Shown: one piece after another, positions 47,769 through 59,861 of the stretch | How the letters are laid out: each line of letters begins with the position of its first letter | Numbering within the stretch: the stretch's first letter is position 1 | NCBI GenBank assembly: GCA_002104905.1 | Contig: MCFE01000370.1 | Span: 1 to 64,000 of the forward strand | DNA from: Basidiobolus meristosporus CBS 931.73 | Taxonomy: Eukaryota; Basidiobolomycota; Basidiobolomycetes; Basidiobolales; Basidiobolaceae | Reading direction: 5' to 3' | DNA: 64,000 bases | Translations under genes and position numbers: made by a program | The notes under the pieces: generated by a model | Told to the model about the DNA's origin: nothing | What the model saw: only the letters and a program-made list of their open reading frames with translations | Database searches by the model: none

Positions 47769-48677
47769 TTACCTAGTCTCTTTGTCAGCGTGTCTTTGGG
47801 CTTCCTTGGCGGCTTGGTTCGCCTTTTCTTGAGGCGATTCATATTTAGCTTTTGGCTTGGGTGGCTCGGCTGGTGTTTTGATTTGATTCACTGCGCTCTG
47901 TGCGCTGCTCTTCACCCCTCCTGCAACCTCCTCAGCATACTCCTTCACCTGCTCCCCTCTGCTCTTGATCCCTTCACTCACCGATCTGGCTGCATCCCCG
48001 GCCTCTTTTTGTGCCTTACCAACCACCTTGCCTGCGTACTCTCCGGCCTGACGAAGTGCTGGCTCGGCGTCTCCCATCACCTCATTCGCCTTTGCTTGGG
48101 CGGATGCTGCTGCATCGGTCGCCTCTCTCTTCACTCCTTCCGCCCCGGCTCTGGCTCCATTCGCTGCTTGATTGGCCCTCAGTTCTGCCTCGCTGAGTGC
48201 CTTGTTCACCCCATGCTTGATCTTCGATTGCTGGCTCTCGACGAACTGCTGGCCAGTCTCCTTTCCTTGCTCCACCCTGGCCTTCACCTCGTTCGTCACG
48301 TTCTTCGCCTTGATCTGTGTCTGCTCAGCAACCTGGTTGACCGTCTCCGTGGCCTTCTTGGCGACATTCTCGGACTGGTCGATCGCGTTGGCCAGCTTCT
48401 CGCCCGTTGCTTGGTTCAGCTTGTTCGCTGCCTCTTGCACTTTGCTGGCGGTGTTCGACAGAGTCTCTTGGATCTTGGAGACCACGGTTTGCTTTTCCTG
48501 TGGCAATGATTGGGGTGGGATGGGTTAGCACATGGAAAGGAGGAAGCAAGCGAAGCAAGGACCACTAACCAAGACCTGGGCGTTGGTGTGGAACAGGCGA
48601 GGGGTATTTGCGGAGACTCGCACGGAGGTCAACATCCCGTACTGGGAGAGAGATTGGAGGAAAGTTCTGGATGTCAT
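47769..48677 (-). CDS. Mitochondrial LEA-like amphipathic helical protein, copy A
   Basis: Copy A of a head-to-head pair. Exon 1 (48677-48570) codes a presequence (MTSRTFLQSLSQYGMLTSVR, then PRLFHTNAQVL) expected to target mitochondria. A 72-nt intron (48498-48569) precedes exon 2 to TAA 47769. The mature part is Ala/Lys/Glu/Gln-rich with an 11-residue-like amphipathic periodicity (KVQEAANKLNQATGEKLANA, NEVKARVEQGKETGQQF), as in group 3 LEA or apolipoprotein-like proteins that protect membranes and proteins in desiccation or stress. Arm identity with copy B stops after SAQSAVNQ. The tail unique to copy A is PAEPPKPKAKYESPQEKANQ and ends HADKETR. Protein length is about 280 residues. Confidence 0.8.
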
Positions 48678-49363
48678 ATTTACGAAAGAAACACTTTACA
48701 CTCGAGAAGGAAAAATTAACAATGCAGTTGGAGTGGGCATGTTGGTAGTTATATAGGCTCACTCGGTGGGTTCAAGAACTACAACGTCACTGCCAGCGTC
48801 TGACCGCCACCAACCAAGCCAGTCGTGAATCATCACTCTGTTTGGGTGAAGTCGATTTCTCGAGCCGTGTCGAGTGAATGGTTACTCCAGCATGACTGCA
48901 CCGCCTTTCCCGATTAGGACCTACGTGCGTCAAGATGAACGAAGGGATGATGGTGATTTCGAGGGGACAGATTGGCCAGAGTTTCGGGACCGGCTCCTAC
49001 TTTCATGGGTGGTACTCACGTTGTAGGAGGCAACCTTAGCTTCACCTCCAAATTGGTCGACCACTGTGATTTGAATTACCGCCCTGCCAACTACGCATAT
49101 ACCCTCTGTAAGAGGAGGCTCTCATCATATACGATAGGGTCGGGATTTAGAGTGGTCGATTGCGTGATGCTGATGTATTTCCTAGTGACGTCAATGGGGA
49201 TGATGACAGTTAGGTGCTACATTAAAGTGTAGACCCAACGAACCTGACGGAAATGGGATGGAATCATGATGCACGGGTGAGGAGGTGTCAGGCGCATAAA
49301 TAATCGGAGGTTGATGGGCAGCATACAGCAATACATCGAATTCATTCCTACAATCACAGCAAT
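48678..49363. promoter_or_regulatory. Shared divergent promoter of the LEA-like pair
   Basis: It carries a perfect CRE (TGACGTCA, 49186-49193), a half-site ACGTCA (48784-48789), and an AGGGG stress-type word near 48962. TATA-like sequences are TATATAA read on minus at about 48750 (copy A) and CATAAATAAT near 49294 (copy B). No gene is present. Confidence 0.6.
49186..49193. promoter_or_regulatory. CRE palindrome TGACGTCA
   Basis: Perfect ATF/CREB-type bZIP site 171 bp before the copy B ATG. Confidence 0.6.
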
Positions 49364-50332
49364 ATGGCATCCAGAACTTTCCTCCAATCTCTCTCCCAGT
49401 ACGGGATGTTGACCTCCGTGCGAGTCTCCGCAAATACCCCTCGCCTGTTCCACACCAACGCCCAGGTCTTGGTTAGTGGCCCTTGCTTCGCTTGCTTCCT
49501 CCTTTCCATGTGCTAACCCACCCCACCCCAATCATTGCCACAGGAAAAGCAAACCGTGGTCTCCAAGATCCAAGAGACTCTGTCGAACACCGCCAGCAAA
49601 GTGCAAGAGGCAGCGAACAAGCTGAACCAAGCAACGGGTGAGAAGCTGGCCAACGCGATCGACCAGTCCGAGAATGTCGCCAAGAAGGCCACGGAGACGG
49701 TCAACCAGGTTGCTGAGGAGACACAGATCAAGGCGAAGAACGTGACGAACGAGGTGAAGGCCAGGGTGGAGCAAGGAAAGGAAACTGGCCAGCAGTTCGT
49801 CGAGAGCCAGCAATCGAAGATCAAGCATGGGGTGAACAAGGCGCTCAGCGAGGCAGAACTGAGGGCCAATCAAGCAGCGAATGGAGCCAGAGCCGGGGCG
49901 GAAGGAGTGAAGAGAGAGGCGACCGATGCAGCAGCATCCGCCCAAGCAAAGGCGAATGAGGTGATGGGAGACGCCGAGCCAGCACTTCGTCAGGCCGGAG
50001 AGTACGCAGGCAAGGTGGTTGGTAAGGCACAAAAAGAGGCCGGGGATGCAGCCAGATCGGTGAGTGAAGGGATCAAGAGCAGAGGGGAGCAGGTGAAGGA
50101 GTATGCTGAGGAGGTTGCAGGAGGGGTGAAGAGCAGCGCACAGAGCGCAGTGAATCAAACCAAACCACAAGTAGAGCAGGTCAGATCCGCGGTCAATCAA
50201 GGTAAAAAGGAAGCAACCAATACGGCGGCCCAAGTTACCGATCAAGCCCGGCAGGCGACCGAAAACGTTCAGCGAAAGGCCAAAGAGGCAGCCAAGGATG
50301 CCAAACACAAGGTAGATGAGTTCGCGCAATGA
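49364..50332 (+). CDS. Mitochondrial LEA-like amphipathic helical protein, copy B
   Basis: Copy B. Exon 1 is 49364-49471, 36 codons with presequence MASRTFLQSLSQYGMLTSVR. The intron is 49472-49543 (72 nt), differing from copy A at a few bases, and exon 2 runs to TGA 50330-50332. Same Ala/Lys/Glu-rich amphipathic helix pattern. The shared arm ends at about 50159. Its own tail continues TKPQVEQVRSAVNQGKKEAT and ends HKVDEFAQ, keeping the LEA-like repeat but different from copy A. Total is about 299 residues. Two differences in the shared arm are MASR for MTSR and AEETQ for AEQTQ. Confidence 0.8.
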
Positions 50333-50622
50333 GCACACCACCAATGTAATTACACACCGTCATACCATGTAGCAATAAACACAATACAAGGAATACTGTG
50401 ATATGGAGTATATTAGTTTGGGTAGTTTATATGAATTACCAGACAGTTCGAATTAGAGGATATGTTGAGGTAAGTATTGTTAAATGGTAAATGAAGGGAC
50501 TATCGCATGCAAGTCACGACGTTATTTCAAGATCAACAAGAGAAGTAAAGAAACCAATGGATGATGATGGGACGGAAAGGGTGAAGGTGAGGGTGTGGGT
50601 GATGGTGATGGAAGGGGTGCTG

Positions 50623-53430
50623 TTACAGAAAGCGCACTTCATCCACGCCCATGCTTCTTCTAACCTGGATGATGGAGACTATTTCTTTGATGGCTTCCTC
50701 CAGGATTATGACGTTGTCGACGAGTATACAGATTTCCTCCACTTTTACAGGAGGCGGTGGGATGCCTGCGAAGTCCGGCCCGCCATCAGAATCTTGTCCA
50801 TCAAAGGAATTCATGTTCTGCAAAAAGGAGCCATTGATAGGCACAGCATCGGCACTGGACGGTGCGAACAGGTCATCGTCTTCGTCGGAGTCCTCATTGA
50901 TCTTGACCATGGCGGACTTGATCTTGGCCGAGAAGGTTTCTCCGGTATTTCGACTCTCGAACAACGAAGCTCGACGCTCGCTCAACAACTGGTCGAAGTT
51001 GGGCACTTTGGATCGATAGTAAAGGACGTGCTGCGTGAGAATCCTCAACATCAGAAATATGGTGGGGTTCTTTGCCGGAATCGATGAATAGCTGGTTGCG
51101 GCGGTGGTAACACTGGCATTGCTGTAGGATTTAATGGATCTACTATCAGGCTCACAACCGTCCTCGCTGCGATCATCTTCCATATTCTCTTGATCTTGGA
51201 ATGAGGTATCCCCCAAGAAGTCTTCCGCTACCGGGGCTTGGGGCCGGATCTCAGTCATCTCCGGGAGAGTCAACCACCCTTCAAGTGAGCGGCAAGGGCA
51301 CGACGCCAGCGCAGATATGACTCCCGTCAGAGCCAGATTCAAATCGCAAGAATGGGCGAAGAACCTCGAAAGCAGATTCAGTAATATTTGAATCAGGGCA
51401 TCGGTTGGTTTAAGACTGTGCTTACAAACGGTGGCTTTCTCGTCTTTTTTGGCGTTTTCTTCTGACAGGGCGCTTGTCATCGTGGTGTCGTGGGGCTCTT
51501 CCTGATTGTTAAGGTACTTGACGTTCGATAGGTTTGGATGCTTCCTATATTTCCTGCCGATTCCCTTCTTTGCCACAAGGTTTCTATGTAGACGCTCATG
51601 TTCTTCGATCGTAAGCTCCACATCCAACAGGTAATTATCGTATCCCTTGGCCATAGCCATCTGATCGTGGTCCACATCAATGACAGAAAGCAGCGAAAGA
51701 TAAAGATCCAAGATGTGAAGATGCGTATCAATGGACGAGAAGCGTTGATGTGGATGGCCTACGGAAAGTTGCTCGTCGCTCGAGCCCACCATCTCTTCAT
51801 CCACTTGGACCTCAAGCAAGTCAAGGGATTGCCGACAGTGGTGATTGAGCATCGTATGAAGAAGTTTCAGCGAAGCGGTCACAACGTGCTGCGAATTGGA
51901 TTTACAATTGGTGAAGATGAGATCCTTCATGTTGTAGGGAAGAATGGAAGATGACTCAAATCCAACAGAAACATCAACTGATCCAACGCTCGAGTGTAGA
52001 CTCTCAGCATCGGACTCCTTAACCGCAGTGAGCGAGGGAATTTGCGGGGGAAGCTTGTTGGGCTTTTCGAGCTTCTCCGCCTTTTCTTCTTCCGGCTCAT
52101 TTGTACCAGTATTCATCAGGTAGGTGACGATCATGTTATTCAGGTCTTGTTGCGTGATCGACCGAATCAAGACATCTATGTAAGTGATCACCGCAACGGC
52201 AGAGCCGTCGGTATCCGAGCATTCAAGCAAGGAGGGGTACAGGATGTTTTCAAGGAACAGTGTTTTGACATTCGAGAGCAGAGTGTTGCATATTCCCGAG
52301 CTTGGGCAACGGTCAAGGATTTCTTGGGTGAAGTTCAGATATTTCAGGAACAACTCCAGTTGAAATTTAAACTCTGGAGAGGATGTGGGCTCTGCATCCT
52401 CCAGATCCTCCTCGACAGCTGCCACACCATTCTGTCCAAGGCCGTTGTCTCTTGGCTTTCCATCTATGGTGGACGTTACTCGAAGCTTCCGAGGGAGCTG
52501 TGAATAAAAGGCGCCCAAACCAGCGGCAACAATGGTGCAAAAGTCACTGTTCTTGAGGATGAAGTCTCGCAAGGCTCCAGTGGCTAGCTCGATGATATAC
52601 AGTACAGAGTGACGCGTATAGTCTCCAGTTTTCCCCTCCTTGTGAATGAACATTAGTAGATACGAAAAGAGAACAAATTCGTATTCTGCTTTTGGCTCCG
52701 AGAGTTTGGAGGGCGAATCTGGTCGGTGTTCAATTTTTGAGAGACTGTAGAGCTTATTGGTAGTCTTCTGGGAAGTTGGTGTGGTCTTTTGCGGGGTTTT
52801 CAGCCATTCTTTATCGTGAAAAAAAATATGAAGCAGCTCGGGATACCCATGAATCTTGTAGCACAGGTTCCGCATGAGCTCCACAATCTCTTCAGAGTAA
52901 AGCTCATACTGGGTCCTCTCACTCATGCAGCTGTGAAGTAGCTTTAAGGTTGGGGCGTGAACAGCATGGTGAATCAGGAACTTGTCATCTAGCAAATTTA
53001 TCATGTTTGAAACAGCTCTAATGGTTTCCCCTCGAATTCCAGGTGGCACATCAGCCTCAGAAAGTTGTACCAGTGAATCGATAATGTTGTTCTTCAGGGC
53101 ATACTCCATGCATGCACCAGTAGTCCCCTCATCAGTTCGAATTTCCTCTTGCACCAAGGTATCTATCATTAACTTTACCAATTCGGTTAAACTATTATCT
53201 TTAATTATCGCCTCTTTCTTTCTGTTTTCCAAGAGCTGGGCCTATCCACCAATGTTGAGAAGGAGGAAAAGTCAACTGTTAGTTGTGCAGACGAGCAACA
53301 ATTTGGCCTAAAGAAGAATGCTCACTTGACAGGAAGTCCAGTATTTCTGGAACTTCGCCAGCTGTACAGCGCCTGTGGGTTGCGGCTTAACACCTATCAC
53401 TTTTTGTTTGAGCCTTGTAAAATAGTCCAT
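50623..53430 (-). CDS. FHIP-family protein (FTS-Hook-interacting, RAI16-like)
   Basis: FHIP proteins join FTS and Hook to link early endosomes to dynein. Exon 1 opens MDYFTRLKQKVIGVKPQPTG (ATG 53428-53430). After an intron of about 70 nt, exon 2 starts AQLLENRKKEA and runs to 50623, for about 910 residues. Family blocks are LCYKIHGYPELLHIFFHDKE, EFVLFSYLLMFIHKEGKTGD, HSVLYIIELATGALRDFI, FLKYLNFTQEILDRCPS, ILYPSLLE and the C-terminal ILVDNVIILEEAIKEIVSII. Fungal members are about this size. Internal phospho-rich, low-complexity parts separate the helical blocks. Confidence 0.85.
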
Positions 53431-53703
53431 AACACAACAGGGCCAAGTGGTAGAGGTTGGCTAGATAACGTTCGAATATTCACCATCACCAAATAGGTGA
53501 TTCCAATGTCAACACGATTGATTTTCAATTTGACGGTAATTATCAGGAATTCATGGAGTGAATCAGCACAAATTTGGAGAATATGTTCGCTTGATTATAT
53601 GCTGAATCAACCCTATTCAGACAATACGCTTGATTTCGCTCATTTATTTCCACAAAACTAGACAGCGGGTTGATTTTATTCTTCTAATCATGTTCAAGAC
53701 AAT

Positions 53704-55235
53704 CTATATTACAGACAAGTCATTTAGCGCCACACAGACAGCTGCTTTGTTGTGGCCGGTGTACTGCCGAATAGTTTCTCCTTTGGATAGCTCCCATAGG
53801 CGCGAAACATGATCCGATGATGCTACAAACCATGAACAACGGTTATCACGAGCACAAAGAGACCTCCAAATATCGTATCAAACCTGTTACTAAATAGGCA
53901 GAGTCGGCCGAGAATGCACAATCCCAAACCCATCGCTGGTGTCCCTGCAATGTTCTTACAGGTTCGAACTTATAATCTGCGGTATTCCAGATCTTGACTG
54001 TTGTATCGGCTGAGCATGTTGCCAACAATCTGAACAACATAAAGTTAGATATGGGAATGTGGCCATGGCTGCAATAAACAAAATCTACTTAGTATCAGGG
54101 CTGAGTAAAGCTCGAAGTAGATAGGTAGAGTGAGCCGAAAACGTCGCAGTTGGACGCAAGTCCGAAAAGTCGGGATTTGATGTTCTCCAAACATAGCAAT
54201 TGCCCTGTGAGAAGTCCCCGAATATAAATCAGTATCAGGTCTTCTCAGTTCGCTGCCTATGGACTTACTTTGTTGTTTCCAGCAACCAGCATAGACCCAT
54301 CACCAGCGACCGTGACTGAGCGAACGGGAACATCCTCCTCAGGTACCTAATGAAACAAGCGTATCAACACGAGGTTGTCAAGTTCCAAGAAGAGTTGATC
54401 TTACAAGCTCGTATGAGCAGCAATTTTCTCCAAGATCCCATATCTTGATGCTTCCATTTTGATCACACGAAACGATCTCTCCTTGGTTGGGATGAATGGC
54501 AACATCGTTCACAGGTCCTTTATGATCATAATTACGTTGGATAGCCGGTGCTCTGCAGTGGGCAAAGTTCAGGAAAACGCTTCACTCGAAAGCATGACTT
54601 ATTCATTACCTGACATCCCAAATTTTTACAGTGCCGTCTTCACTACCAGTGGCCATCCATTTTCCCTCAATATGAAACGCTACTGAGGTGATGTTACCAG
54701 TATGTCCGTCGAAAGAAACCACCTGGCTAGAGTGAGTATTTTCCCATGACTCTATTACAAGTAGAGAGCAACTTACAGGATTGGGGTTTGTGCTATTGAT
54801 ATCGTAGAGGCGAACATGTTGGTTCCCTAGAACAGAAAGAAATTACGAATCAATTGACTTGAATGATGCAAAAAGAATCAGGAAATAACAACCAGCTGCG
54901 GCAAGGTATCTTTTGTCTGGTGAGATGCACAATCTGTTTACTTGCTTGAAAAGAAAGAAGCATTAATTAAGGGATTCTAGGAATGTAACGAAACGCTTCA
55001 ACACTAACAGAGTCTGGATGTTGAATAGTTCTAGAGCAAACACCGCTGAGAGCCTCCCAAAAACGAATGGTATGATCATAACCAGCTGTCACCAAGATCA
55101 CCGAATGCGCCTCTTGCGTGGGTGGTTGCTGCTGCTGCTGTGGATAGTGATGAGCGGTGTTTTTTCTAGACAACAGCGTTAATCAAAGAACGCGCCTGAG
55201 GGGACTGTCTTCGCTCACCTAGAGTAAACGGGCAT
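53704..55235 (-). CDS. LST8: WD40 TOR-complex subunit LST8
   Basis: Subunit of TORC1 and TORC2 that stabilises the TOR kinase domain. Eight or so small exons join to about 325 residues: MPVYSR (ATG 55233-55235), then a short Gln/Pro-rich insertion ([17 protein letters not shown]), then [19 protein letters not shown]. Further WD repeats are [72 protein letters not shown] and [20 protein letters not shown]. It ends near NDLS and VI at 53704. Repeat sequences are close to the family; the Gln tract is not typical. Confidence 0.9.
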
Positions 55236-55539
55236 TGGAAGAAGTTGAAATGATAGTACAAGTACGAAATCAACTTGGTCTTGATACTACGTATTAGTAC
55301 TTGGTTATTAATGGCTTTAAGAATGGTTGCTCAATAAACCTAATCAAAACCCGGATCAAGTCGAACAATCATTTAAAATCAGCTTGTATGCACAAGTTAA
55401 GTCAACAGATCAGATTAAAAAATGTAGATTTTATTAAACCACTCGTGTGGCCAAGTTACAAATACATGATGATATGTATTAGAGTGAAGCCCCTCTATAT
55501 TGTATTGTATACCGCCCATGAATTGCACGAGATGCTGGC
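55236..55539. other. Intergenic, PP5 3' UTR and LST8 promoter
   Basis: AT-rich, nothing recognised. Confidence 0.4.
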
Positions 55540-57598
55540 TTAAATACCAAATCCGCTAAAGTTACTTGCGTACTGCATAGGGCGTACATTTGGATGAGGC
55601 TAGAGAAACTGTTAGCGCTGTTGAGATTAAAGAAATGTGTCTTCACATACCACAGCCTCGAATGTCTTGTAGGTTAGTTTCAGGTCAGGAGTGACATTTA
55701 TGTAAGCCCCCTTGTTGCCCACCGAGTCGCTGTTAAGGAATGGTGAGATGGGTGTTGGACCGACGCGTACTCCAGGTGAAAGAAGCTTACCAATAGTTGG
55801 GTGCTGAGAAAACGGTAACACACTTTCCGTTATGCTCAATAACATAACCATTGTCCTTGACCTCGTGACTACGAATGACAAGATCTAGAGCAACCAAGTT
55901 AGCGTTTAGCCATACAAAGGATGGAGTTTGAAGGGGACCACTCACCCAAATCGTTAGTCTTCAGGAAATTCTCGGTAACATCAGGGCCGAATTGAAGGCC
56001 GACTCCACGCTTGCTAGGGCCACGGCCCATCTGGGGTTGGGGGTCTGACCAGAGCATCTCGCACATAAGACCTTCATGGCCTGGCTGGGAGAATCTATCG
56101 ATCTTGCGGATCTCGTCAAGAGTAACGTTGTCTCTGCTAAAGAGTCCTCCGTGGACAACAAAGATTTTGTTTTGGACAACGTGGGCAAGTGGAAGAACGT
56201 TGAAGGTCTCCGTGAACAGCTTGAACATAGTCTCAGAGAACTTGCTCTTGACCTCACCCTCGAAACCATACACCTTGTTCATGTCAATTGTCTCGTGGTT
56301 TCCTCTGGTCATGAACAAAGCACCAGGATACAACCAACGATAGGCAAGCAATGTAAATATAACCTCAAGGGAGAAGCTACCACGGTCAACAAAGTCACCA
56401 TTGAAGAGGTAAATGTTGGTGGGCGAGGGTTTCCCGTTGAGCTCGAAGATATTGAGCAGGTCGTAGAATTGGCCTGTGCAGAAACCTTGGTGAGACATGA
56501 TGAACCAGCGAGCTGTATGGTGTGGGATGGTATTTACCGTGAACATCACCGCAGACCGTCAAGGTGGCGTCTTCAGGGATGGAAACGTCGACAAGACTGG
56601 GCATTTCCTTGAATATCTTCTTGGCTGCCAAAAGGATCTAGCGGTAAAGAAGGTCGATCAGAAGTCCAATGGGTCGTTCGCAATGCCGAGCAATACCTGA
56701 TACGAGTACTTCTTGTGGATCTTCTTTTGATTTCTGAAGCGCTCGATCATATCCTCAACGAATTCCAAATCGATCTGGTTATCTTTGATGTGTGCACCGT
56801 CGTATGAAGACTCCACAACTACGCAAAAGTGGTTTCAGTCAGTCTCGGATGATGGGTAAGTTCCAAGTATTGAACAGTCAACCTATCGAGTCAACGTCAA
56901 GCGAATCCGCCACGCTACGACTCAGCTCATCTACCTCAATGGCTTTTTCGAACTCGATTCTACGAACAATCTTTTCGCATTCGGCGAGTTTTTTCACGGC
57001 ATCTGCATCACGAGGTGCTTTTTTCACGACCTAGTATCGTGTCATGTTGGTCAACGCTACAAGGGTTCAGTGGCGATAGCGGACTTACGATTCTAAAATC
57101 TCTCAAACTCTCCTTGAACTTGCACAATGCCATGTTGGCAATACCCCTTCTGTAGTAGCCCTGGATAAAAAAGTCAGCTTACTGCACTTACCCCCTACGC
57201 TGGGCGCTACCTACCTTCACATAGTTGGGATCTGTCTCGATGGCCTTTTCAGCATCTCTGAGGTAGGGAGAATGTTAGGACGCGCGACTGAGCTTAGAGG
57301 AAGTAAAAGGATGGAACCTGATGGCGTAACCGTAAGCCTCAGTTTTTGTGTGAGCAAGGGCACGGTTAGCGTAATAAGAGGCCACAAAAGGATTGGCTTC
57401 GATGGCTTCGTTGTATTTTTCGATGGCTTCTTTGTACTTTTTGGCTTGTCGAAGTAGTGTTTAGATCCCTGGGAAACAAAGTGATAGGCAACCATAAGAC
57501 CTACCAGCAAAGAGTTTGTTAGCTTCTCCTTTGACCGCTTCAGCCCTTTCTTTTTCTACGTCTGACACAGCCATTTGGGTGTTCTGCTCGTTGGACAT
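55540..57598 (-). CDS. PPT1: Serine/threonine protein phosphatase 5 (TPR-PPP)
   Basis: Binds Hsp90 through N-terminal TPRs and dephosphorylates its clients. About nine exons. The TPR region has [43 protein letters not shown] and [20 protein letters not shown] linker helix ([20 protein letters not shown]) leads to the PPP catalytic domain: [15 protein letters not shown] (GDxHG), [14 protein letters not shown] (GDxVDRG), [20 protein letters not shown] (GNHE), [17 protein letters not shown] and [16 protein letters not shown]. It ends [10 protein letters not shown] at 55540. The start is [11 protein letters not shown] (57596-57598); a second in-frame ATG lies shortly downstream. Length is about 485 residues. 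Confidence 0.95.
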
Positions 57599-57849
57599 GC
57601 TTCCTTTGCCGTAACGTAGGTTCAGGAGCGATTTTTTAGCTCTAGTTTAAAAATACCCAGGCTTACACCATGTCTGCTGAGCGATCGGGAAAAAAAAAGC
57701 TTCTCAACCACCAATCTGCCACCAATCTGCCACCAATTTGCGATTGTAAACTTGACTAAACCTGGCTAAACTGATCTGTGACAGTGTTTCTCCATTTGGG
57801 CAGTATAATACTTACGAAATGTCTATAATTTATTTATTATATATTCATT
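57599..57849. other. PP5 promoter with ACCAATCTGCC repeat
   Basis: Three 11-bp units (57710-57720, 57721-57731 and a mutated 57732-57742) lie about 110-145 bp upstream of PP5. The left part is the SEC62 3' UTR. Confidence 0.6.
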
Positions 57850-58924
57850 TCAGTCATCAATATCGTAGAGCCCAGTTGTCACAGGGGCGTTGTGTCTGTA
57901 GCTCTCGAACTCACTTTCTGACTGGTCATCCGAGTCCTCGTCAATATAGTTCTCATCGCCATCGTCCTCTACAATCTCCTCGGCAGAATATGAGGAGGAT
58001 GGCTCGCTGCTCGATTCATGGAACAGTCTTCTGGCGTTGGCTTCCACTGTGTTCATGACTTCCTCATCGTCTATGCACTCTATCAGGTCCTCCAACGTCA
58101 TGTCCAGATCGGCTAACGATGGCTCTAGTAGTCGGAATATTTTGATCGCGTCTTCTTCAGTCAACTCTTCGCCATCCTCCTCCTCCTCCTCGTCGCTATC
58201 ACTTTGTTTGTCGGCCTTTTTCATTACCATTGGCTGTTTTCCTTTCTTATTGGCAGAAATATTCCAGTCCCAGAGAGGCACAAATGACTCGAAGAATCCG
58301 ACATCTTCAAATAAGTTAGGGAATATCCAGATGCCAGGCTTACAGATGATGTAGGTAGATACATAGAACGCCAGCCGGATGATGGAGATGGCCATAAGTA
58401 GCCCCAGCAAGCTGATGGCTGTGACAGATAAATACCAAGCACCGTCCCGCATGAAAGCCGGCCAAAGTGGGAACATCACGAAGAATAACACCAGAGCCAC
58501 CAAGCCAATGGCCCCCAAAATGGTTCGAAGTTGGGAGCCTTCATAGAGCCAGACAAAGCAACCGTTCTCGGTAAACTTGCGAACAGGCATCATAGTCAGG
58601 GAGTCCCCGCTCTTGTGACAGCTTGCAATCAGGCCGTGATCCAAAAGCGTTTGAAGCACGCTCTCTGCCTCCTCTCTTGAGGCAACCTTGGGCCGAGCCT
58701 TATTGGGATAGCCAGCACCTAGTAGGGAGGCGCATGCGCTAGAGCCTGACCACAAACCAGTTTAGTTAGGAGCATAGGCCAGGGACGAACGCCCACTTAC
58801 CTTTGAAGTATTTTACTCTCCTCTCGTTCATGATTCCTTCTTTGACTTTTAGCCCGGATTGCTCCGTTTTCAATAAATAATCCGCCACCTTTAAGCATTG
58901 TTGGAGAACATCTTGGGAAGCCAT
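57850..58924 (-). CDS. SEC62: Translocon subunit SEC62
   Basis: ER membrane subunit for post-translational protein import with Sec61/Sec63. Exon 1 is MASQDVLQQCLKVADYLLKT to KYFKG; exon 2 runs from ACASLL to 57850, giving about 340 residues. Two transmembrane helices frame the lumenal loop (AIGLVALVLFFVMFPLWPAF and VTAISLLGLLMAISIIRLAF), followed by IWIFPNLFEDVGFFESFVPL, the family's cytosolic block. The acidic C-terminal tail (EEEEEDGEELTEEDAIKIF, then DEDSDDQSESEF) is long. Confidence 0.92.
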
Positions 58925-59183
58925 GGGAACGATTTAGGCGCAAGCACAATAAAGTCGATGGAAATGTGACGGCCAATTTATAGGCACCCTTCTGTTATTT
59001 GACACTTATCGGAGGAATTTGGATTTCATACATCAACATGAAATGGATAGTTTCGTGCTATGCGAAAGGTTTCGACGTTTGATGTTGGGTTTCCAAACAT
59101 AGGACGTGTATGCTCAGTGATTTATTCATGGTATACGGAGGGGGGGGGGTAAATATGAAGGCATCTGAAGTTTGCCTGTGTTA

Positions 59184-59861
59184 TCAAAAATGGTCCAAAG
59201 TCATTTGCTTCGCTATATCAGTAGTCTCAACGAACTTACGAAACTCCTCAAAACTTATCTTGCCATCGCCATCCTGATCGGCTTCCGCGATAGTCTTGTC
59301 CACAATTTGCTGTAACCGAATGTCTTTGATATTGTTACCCACCATCATCTTCAACACCAAAAACAGCTCCCCATTGGAGATGTATCCATCGCGATCCATG
59401 TCATAAACCTTGAAAGCATCTGTGGAGAGGAGGCTTGTGTTAGCATGGTCTTCCTGCAAGCAAGAAACGCCTGTGTTCGGGGGAGGTGAAGATGCTTACA
59501 TAGGAGTTTTTCGGATTTATTTCCCTTTGCGCTGAAACTACTCAAGCCGCGAATGAATTCCTCAAAGTCAACATCTCCCCCACCGTCCTCATCAAGAACA
59601 GCGATCATACGTTGAGCCAGAGGGTTCGTGGCAATCTGCGGAAGGGCCAAGAACTCATCTTTGTCAATTGAGCCACTCCCATCCCTATCTAACTTTTGAA
59701 AACGTTTGTAAAGACGCTGAATCTCCTCCGCTGTGACTGAATTTGGAAAGTACAACAAAGGGCAACCATTAGGTGCGTGCCTTACGAAGTGTGAGCTACA
59801 TCCACTTACAGTTGGAGGAGTTCACCATGCTGTCAAGCTGCGCGGACTGATTATTACCCAT
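59184..59861 (-). CDS. CNB1: Calcineurin regulatory subunit B
   Basis: Myristoylated Ca2+ sensor of calcineurin. Three exons: [17 protein letters not shown] (ATG 59859-59861, Gly2 for myristoylation), [20 protein letters not shown] to KSEKLL, and [20 protein letters not shown] to DHF at 59184. Four EF-hands have [36 protein letters not shown] and [12 protein letters not shown]. Total is about 175 residues. A run of ten G (59140-59149) lies in the 3' UTR. Confidence 0.95.

Larger units (their letters stand above)
47882..50159. repeat. Inverted duplication, 796-bp arms (47882-48677 and 49364-50159)
   Basis: The two arms are near-identical reverse complements, including the 72-nt intron, with only scattered substitutions and no length change seen. 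They begin at the start codons and end abruptly in the coding tails. The 686-bp spacer shows no matching similarity. Confidence 0.9.

Noticed and set aside
49532-50344. 270-codon minus-strand ORF over LEA copy B, with a mirror ORF over copy A
   Set aside because: Leu/Cys-rich reverse frame of an Ala/Lys/Glu-rich gene; no start context or splice logic. The presequence exon supports the outward strand.
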